The position numbers and the translations under genes were made by a program. A stretch of DNA of 64,000 nt from Pseudomonas moorei (GTDB lineage Bacteria > Pseudomonadota > Gammaproteobacteria > Pseudomonadales > Pseudomonadaceae), in contig NZ_VZPP01000006.1 in assembly GCF_008801475.1 (NCBI RefSeq), positions 248,001 through 312,000 of the forward strand. The letters run 5' to 3'. This document shows positions 60,098-64,000 of this stretch, in pieces. A model generated the notes under the pieces. It was not told the origin of the DNA, did no database searches, and saw nothing but the letters and a program-made list of their open reading frames with translations. How positions within the stretch are numbered: the first letter of the stretch is position 1; every line of letters begins with the position of its first letter.

Positions 60098-61615
60098 TCA
60101 GACATGCTCACTGCTTTTGGCATGCGCCGCTCGCGGCTCTCCGTGGCCATGGTCCGGCTCCACCACCGGAATCTCTTTACCATCGCAGTCATGCAGCTTG
60201 CCGTCGCTGAAGTAATCCCCTTCGCGCAACGCCGCCAGATCCTGATAACGCAGAACCCGCTCGGTCCCCGCGGCAAACACCGACTGTTGGTCGGAGTTAC
60301 CGGCCGTGAGATGGTTGAATGTGAGGTTCAGCACGATGGCCATGATGGCCGAAGAGCTGATGCCGGAGTGGAAAATGGTGGCGAACCAGCTTGGGAAATG
60401 GTCGTAGAAGTTCGGTGCAGCGATGGGGATCATGCCGAAGCCGATGGAAGTGGCAACGATGATCAGATTGACGTTGTTGCGGTAGTCGACCTTGGACAGC
60501 GTACGGATACCGCTGGCGGCCACCGTGCCGAACAACACGATACCGGCACCACCGAGCACGGAGGTCGGTACCGCAGCGATGACCCGCCCCATGAACGGCA
60601 GCAGGCCGAGGAGAACCAGGAACAGCCCCCCCGTGGCCACCACAAAGCGGCTCTTGATTCCGGTCACCGCCACCAGCCCGACGTTCTGGGCAAAGGCGCT
60701 TTGAGTGAATGAGCCAAAAATCGGCGCGATCATGCTCGACAGCATGTCGGCGCGCAGACCGTTCCCCAGGCGCTTGGAATCAACCTTGGTGCCGATGATT
60801 TCACCAACAGCCAGGATATCGGCCGAGGTTTCCACCAGGGTCACCATCACCACAATGCACATCGACAGGATCGCGGCAAAGTGGAAAGTCGGCATGCCGA
60901 AATGGAACGGCGCAGGAAAACCGAACATCGGACCCTGGGTCACGGACGAGAAATCCGCCATGCCGAGGCACACCGCGATGATCGTACCGACGACCATCGC
61001 CAGCAGGATCGACAAACGGGAGATGGTCGCGCTACCGATCTTGCTCAGCAACAGCACCAGCACCAGCGTCACAGCGGCCAGGCCGATGTTGGCCATGCTG
61101 CCAAATTCCGGTGAATGACTGTTGCCGCCCATGGCCCAGCGTGCCGCCACAGGCATCAGCGTCAGGCCGATGGTGGTGATCACGATCCCCGTGACCAGCG
61201 GCGGAAAGAACTTGGTGATTCGAGAAAACACTGGCGTGATCAGCAAACCGATCAGGGACGCCGCAATCACCGCCCCCAGAATCGACTGGAACCCGCCCTC
61301 GCCGCCGCTGCTGACAATCGCCACCATGGTTGCGACACCCGAGAACGACACACCCTGTACCAGCGGCAACTGACAGCCGAAAAACGGTAGACCCAGGGTT
61401 TGCAGCAACGTGGCCAGCCCCCCCGCAAACAATGAAGCAGCAATCAACAAACCGATGTCCGCCGGCGAAAGCCCGGCCGCCTGACCAATGATCAAAGGCA
61501 CCGCGACGATGCCACCGTACATGGTCAGAACATGTTGCAGGCCGTAAGCCATATTCGCGCCGATCCCGAGATTTTCATCTTCAGGCCGTTGGTGTGAAAC
61601 ATGGGGCGTTTTCAT
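60098..61615 (-). CDS. NCS2-family purine (xanthine/uric acid) permease
   Basis: 505 residues from ATG 61615 with 12-14 membrane helices. The family substrate motif is present (FTQSAFAQNVGLVAVTGIKS) and LPLVQGVSFSGVATMVAIVS is typical. TM8 carries VTLVETSADILAVGE with the Glu that binds the purine in UapA/XanQ-type carriers, so xanthine or urate is favoured over uracil. A hydrophilic C-terminal tail of about 80 residues is long. Two palindromes lie in its promoter region. Confidence 0.92.
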   Translation of the reverse strand: MKTPHVSHQRPEDENLGIGANMAYGLQHVLTMYGGIVAVPLIIGQAAGLSPADIGLLIAASLFAGGLATLLQTLGLPFFGCQLPLVQGVSFSGVATMVAIVSSGGEGGFQSILGAVIAASLIGLLITPVFSRITKFFPPLVTGIVITTIGLTLMPVAARWAMGGNSHSPEFGSMANIGLAAVTLVLVLLLSKIGSATISRLSILLAMVVGTIIAVCLGMADFSSVTQGPMFGFPAPFHFGMPTFHFAAILSMCIVVMVTLVETSADILAVGEIIGTKVDSKRLGNGLRADMLSSMIAPIFGSFTQSAFAQNVGLVAVTGIKSRFVVATGGLFLVLLGLLPFMGRVIAAVPTSVLGGAGIVLFGTVAASGIRTLSKVDYRNNVNLIIVATSIGFGMIPIAAPNFYDHFPSWFATIFHSGISSSAIMAIVLNLTFNHLTAGNSDQQSVFAAGTERVLRYQDLAALREGDYFSDGKLHDCDGKEIPVVEPDHGHGEPRAAHAKSSEHV

Positions 61616-61683
61616 GTTAGGGGGTTCCCTGGTTTTTGTTATGCGCACACTGTATTCAAGACTCAGGACAACTGTCTATAGAA

Positions 61684-61693
61684 TTGTATACAA
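61684..61693. promoter_or_regulatory. Palindrome TTGTATACAA upstream of the permease
   Basis: A perfect 10-bp palindrome 69-78 bp before the ATG, of the TTGTATACAA type reported for some GntR/FCD regulators. The regulator is not in the window. Confidence 0.55.
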
Positions 61694-61694
61694 C

Positions 61695-61704
61695 TGACCG
61701 GTCA
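61695..61704. promoter_or_regulatory. Adjacent palindrome TGACCGGTCA
   Basis: A second perfect 10-bp palindrome 1 bp from the first. On the minus strand it overlaps TTGACC, a possible -35. Confidence 0.45.
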
Positions 61705-61965
61705 ATTTATGAACGGTTAGCCATGCAGTCTGTGTGCCAGTGTGTGCAACCTCCTAAAAAACCTCGGAATATATCCGCCCCGCCCTTTCCCTCTTGCGTT
61801 CACCCGCCGTTTAAATTTCTGGCGAGCACTGGCCGCGGGCACCGGTTTTTATTGGGAGATCAAGTGTGTCGCGCCTGAATAGCCTGAAAAAAGCCTTCGT
61901 GGCTCTCAGTGAATTTCACAAGGCGAAGGCGCCTGAAGTACGACCAGGAAGAAGCGCGAAAAAGG
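61705..61965. other. Intergenic stretch without a supported gene
   Basis: A GTG with a GGGAG site at 61866 opens a frame, but it runs antisense through the terminator and the next gene. Nothing else seen. Confidence 0.5.
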
Positions 61966-61994
61966 GGCAGAATGATCCAATTCGCCCCTTTTTT
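61966..61994 (-). terminator. Terminator of the N-acetyltransferase gene
   Basis: AAAGGGGC/GCCCCTTT stem with a 15-nt loop and T/A runs on both sides. Confidence 0.75.
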
Positions 61995-62012
61995 GTGTGC
62001 ACGATGATCCGT

Positions 62013-62840
62013 CTATTGCGGCACGATCAATCGCTCGAGTGTGCGCATCAATGTCGCATGGGTCGGCACCCGTATGTCGAACTCGCTCTCCAAAACGCCG
62101 ATCAACGCCTGCACATCGGCCACTTCCCGGCGCTCGCTGTCACACCCCATGCGATGAATCGCAAAACTTCCGTTGTTGAGCGTACGTCGCCACCCTTCCC
62201 CGGTCCGCGCCACCATCAGTTGCCTGGCGAACGGTGATTCAGGGTGAGTCGAGACATACCAGTTGCCGACGGCGTAATCGATGTCCTCCTGGCGCTGCAG
62301 GTCGAAGATGTACATCGCTCGCCATTCGCCCGCGACCCTGGCGCGCAGGGTATAGCCGTCGGCGTGCTGTTCGATGCGATACGACTCATGGGGCGTGATT
62401 TGTTCATCGGCGGTATCGAGCAACAGCGGTGCGGTGGGCACCATGCCGCCGAAGCCGACGTCGCTGATGTAGCGCACGCCGTCCAGGGTGACCAGGCTCA
62501 AGCGGTGCGTTCGGGCCGTCCATGCGCCTTCAGGCTGCCCCATGACCACGCGACCGCTGATGCCCCGCGCATCGAAACCCAGCGCCTGAAGCAAGGCCAG
62601 GTACAGATTGTTCAGTTCGTAGCAGTAACCGCCGCGCCCCTCGTGCAGGACTTTCTTCTCTATCGAGGGCAAGTCGATCAGCACCGGTTCGCCAGATAAC
62701 GTGGTCAGGTTTTCAAACGGGAACACGCCGGTATGGCGCAATTGCAGTCGTCGCAGGGTTTCCAGGGTCGGCGCCGGGGACATGTCAAAGCCCAGGCGTC
62801 GCAGATACAGCGCGAGGTCAGTCAGGCGTGGCTCGCTCAT
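62013..62840 (-). CDS. Arylamine N-acetyltransferase
   Basis: 275 residues. Catalytic triad Cys73 (RGGYCYELNNLY), His112 (ARTHRLSLV) and Asp127 (ISDVGFGGMVP); N-terminal FPFENLTTL is a family landmark. It moves acetyl from acetyl-CoA to arylamines and hydrazines; the physiological substrate is unknown. Monocistronic. Confidence 0.94.
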   Translation of the reverse strand: MSEPRLTDLALYLRRLGFDMSPAPTLETLRRLQLRHTGVFPFENLTTLSGEPVLIDLPSIEKKVLHEGRGGYCYELNNLYLALLQALGFDARGISGRVVMGQPEGAWTARTHRLSLVTLDGVRYISDVGFGGMVPTAPLLLDTADEQITPHESYRIEQHADGYTLRARVAGEWRAMYIFDLQRQEDIDYAVGNWYVSTHPESPFARQLMVARTGEGWRRTLNNGSFAIHRMGCDSERREVADVQALIGVLESEFDIRVPTHATLMRTLERLIVPQ

Positions 62841-62953
62841 CGTTCAGTCCTTGTGCACGCAGGCAGCGGATCGCTCCGCCAATGGGCGCTATGTATAAGG
62901 GAAGAACCGCCGTGACCGACAATTGATTTAACCAATCGCCCCCACTCCTGACG

Positions 62954-63748
62954 TCAACGGTGTTTGCGCAAATCCAGTTGAATCCAGGTCGGTGCGTGAT
63001 CGCTGGCGTGGGGTTCGTTGCGTACCCAGGCATCGACGCCCGCCGCCTGCAGGTAAGGACTCAAGGCTGGATTGAGCAGCAGGTGGTCGATGCGCAAACC
63101 GGAATTCTTCTGCCAGTGCTGGCGAAAATAATCCCAAAAGGTGTAGAGCCGATCCTGCGGGTACAGGTATCGCAACGCGTCCGTCCAGCCCTGATCCAGA
63201 AGGCGTTGATAACACTCGCGGCTCTCGGGTTGCAGCAGCGCATCCTTGAGCCATGAGCGCGGGTTGTAGATGTCCAGGTCGGTCGGCACCACATTGTAGT
63301 CACCGGCCAGCACCACCGGATGCTCGCTGCACTGAAGATCCTTGGCATAGGCGATCAGGCGCTCGAACCACGCCAGCTTGTACTCGAACTTCGGTCCAGG
63401 TTGCGGGTTGCCATTGGGCAAGTACAAGCAGCCCACCAGCACGCCGTGCACGGCGGCTTCCAGGTAGCGGCTCTGGCTATCGCCGTCATCGCCCGGCAAG
63501 CCTCGTCGGCTCTCCAGGGGCTGCGCGTCCCGCGCCAGAATCGCCACGCCGTTCCACGATGCCTGCCCCTGCCAGATGGCGCCGTAACCGATGGCCTCCA
63601 GCTCAGCGGCAGGGAACGCGCTGTCGACCGACTTGAGCTCCTGCAAACAGGCGATGTCCGGTTGCTCACGTTCGAGCCAGGCCAGCAGGTTCGGCATCCG
63701 GGCGCGCATGCCGTTGACGTTGAACGTCGCGATTCGCAACTTTTTCAT
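62954..63748 (-). CDS. xthA: Exonuclease III family AP endonuclease
   Basis: 264 residues from ATG 63748 (MKKLRIATFNVNGM). The metal Glu37 (CLQELKSVD), LAGDYNVVPTDLDIYNPRSW, IDHLLLNPALSP and the catalytic DH (HASDHAPTW) are present. It cuts at AP sites and degrades 3' ends. ATG 63754 is an alternative start. Pseudomonas has more than one Xth-like gene, so the symbol is provisional. Confidence 0.88.
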   Translation of the reverse strand: MKKLRIATFNVNGMRARMPNLLAWLEREQPDIACLQELKSVDSAFPAAELEAIGYGAIWQGQASWNGVAILARDAQPLESRRGLPGDDGDSQSRYLEAAVHGVLVGCLYLPNGNPQPGPKFEYKLAWFERLIAYAKDLQCSEHPVVLAGDYNVVPTDLDIYNPRSWLKDALLQPESRECYQRLLDQGWTDALRYLYPQDRLYTFWDYFRQHWQKNSGLRIDHLLLNPALSPYLQAAGVDAWVRNEPHASDHAPTWIQLDLRKHR

Positions 63749-63827
63749 GGCCATCAGTCCTGTTGCCAAGGGTGTCCAGATTGTGACCCCGATGGCTCGT
63801 AGTGGTTGCGTCGGCTGACGCGTATAA

Positions 63828-63880
63828 GGCGTAACAGAACGGCCTTCGCAAGCAAGCTCCCACAGGGCTCCCGGTTGGCC
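63828..63880. repeat. Solitary REP-like element
   Basis: ccttcgcaagcaagctcccacag is one REP arm; no inverted partner is nearby. Confidence 0.55.
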
Positions 63881-63986
63881 CGCAGGTCGGCGATCTACCC
63901 TGCTACGCCACTCGTCATCCAACCGGCACCAACCGCCTCGCCCCTCACACCAACATCAGGTAACGACTCATTTTGGGAGACGCGCC

Positions 63987-64000
63987 ATGATGAACATCAA
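63987..64000 (+). CDS. Start of a further gene, cut by the window end
   Basis: ATGATGAACATCAA follows GGGAG at 7-8 nt spacing. Only the start (MMNIK) is visible; no function can be given. Confidence 0.4.

Noticed and set aside
61866..62237. Plus-strand frame from GTG 61866 with a GGGAG site
   Set aside because: It crosses a terminator hairpin and then lies antisense to the N-acetyltransferase; at most the first 20 codons could be a remnant.

Overview
The window reads as chromosomal DNA of a fluorescent Pseudomonas (P. fluorescens group). It is GC-rich. The gene order fimV-truA-trpF-accD-folC-dedD-cvpA-purF-metZ, leuC-leuD-leuB-asd and ibpA...gltX-EmrAB-uvrB-aminotransferase is the one I know from the genus. 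A 64-residue RsmE-type CsrA protein, a Pseudomonas 7A-type glutaminase-asparaginase and paired REP elements with the 'gcgagcaagctcgc' core point the same way. I see no insertion sequence, prophage, integrase or CRISPR array. Most of the window is core genome with small accessory genes between the blocks.

Layout. 1-1.3 kb: end of a cold-shock gene, an I78-type protease-inhibitor lipoprotein and two small unknowns. 1.3-8.4 kb: a complete ribose operon on the minus strand (rbsB-A-C-R-K-D) that ends with a secreted nucleoside hydrolase and is preceded by a perfect LacI-type palindrome. 8.5-12.5 kb: a coiled-coil protein; ansB behind a sigma-54 promoter with two AauR-like boxes; a LexA-boxed two-gene unit (DUF1654 protein and secreted endonuclease I); a SPOR lipoprotein; rsmE. 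12.5-15.6 kb: DUF2214 membrane protein, Tat-exported carbonic anhydrase, several very small ORFs, tRNA-Val(GAC). 15.8-22.7 kb: an amine/gamma-glutamylputrescine-type oxidase, then a four-gene periplasmic molybdenum hydroxylase operon (Mo subunit, 2Fe-2S subunit, triheme cytochrome c, XdhC). 23.2-23.6 kb: two tRNA-Asp and tRNA-Val(TAC).

23.7-42.2 kb is a minus-strand run of biosynthetic and cell-envelope genes: leucine (leuC, leuD, a SAM methyltransferase, leuB), asd and an asd paralogue, fimV, truA, trpF, accD, folC, dedD, cvpA, purF, metZ and an SDR. A divergent LysR regulator faces leuC and is followed by a five-PAS GGDEF-EAL protein. 46.6-50.2 kb: ibpA with a sigma-32 promoter and a ROSE-type RNA thermometer, dusC, a thioesterase, an alpha/beta hydrolase and a TetR regulator. 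50.4-52.6 kb: a duplicated tRNA-Glu/tRNA-Ala pair downstream of gltX. 52.8-59.1 kb: an EmrAB-like efflux pair, uvrB and an aromatic/aspartate aminotransferase. 59.2-64 kb: two small unknowns, tRNA-Asn, an NCS2 purine permease, an arylamine N-acetyltransferase, an exonuclease III homologue and the start of one more gene.

The main new content is regulatory: AauR/sigma-54 control of ansB, LexA control of a secreted endonuclease operon, an NtrC-like 17-mer in the aminotransferase leader, ROSE control of ibpA, and adjacent palindromes in front of the purine permease. The molybdenum hydroxylase of unknown substrate and the methyltransferase inside the leucine cluster are the most open enzymatic questions. 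I found no convincing entirely new multi-gene system.
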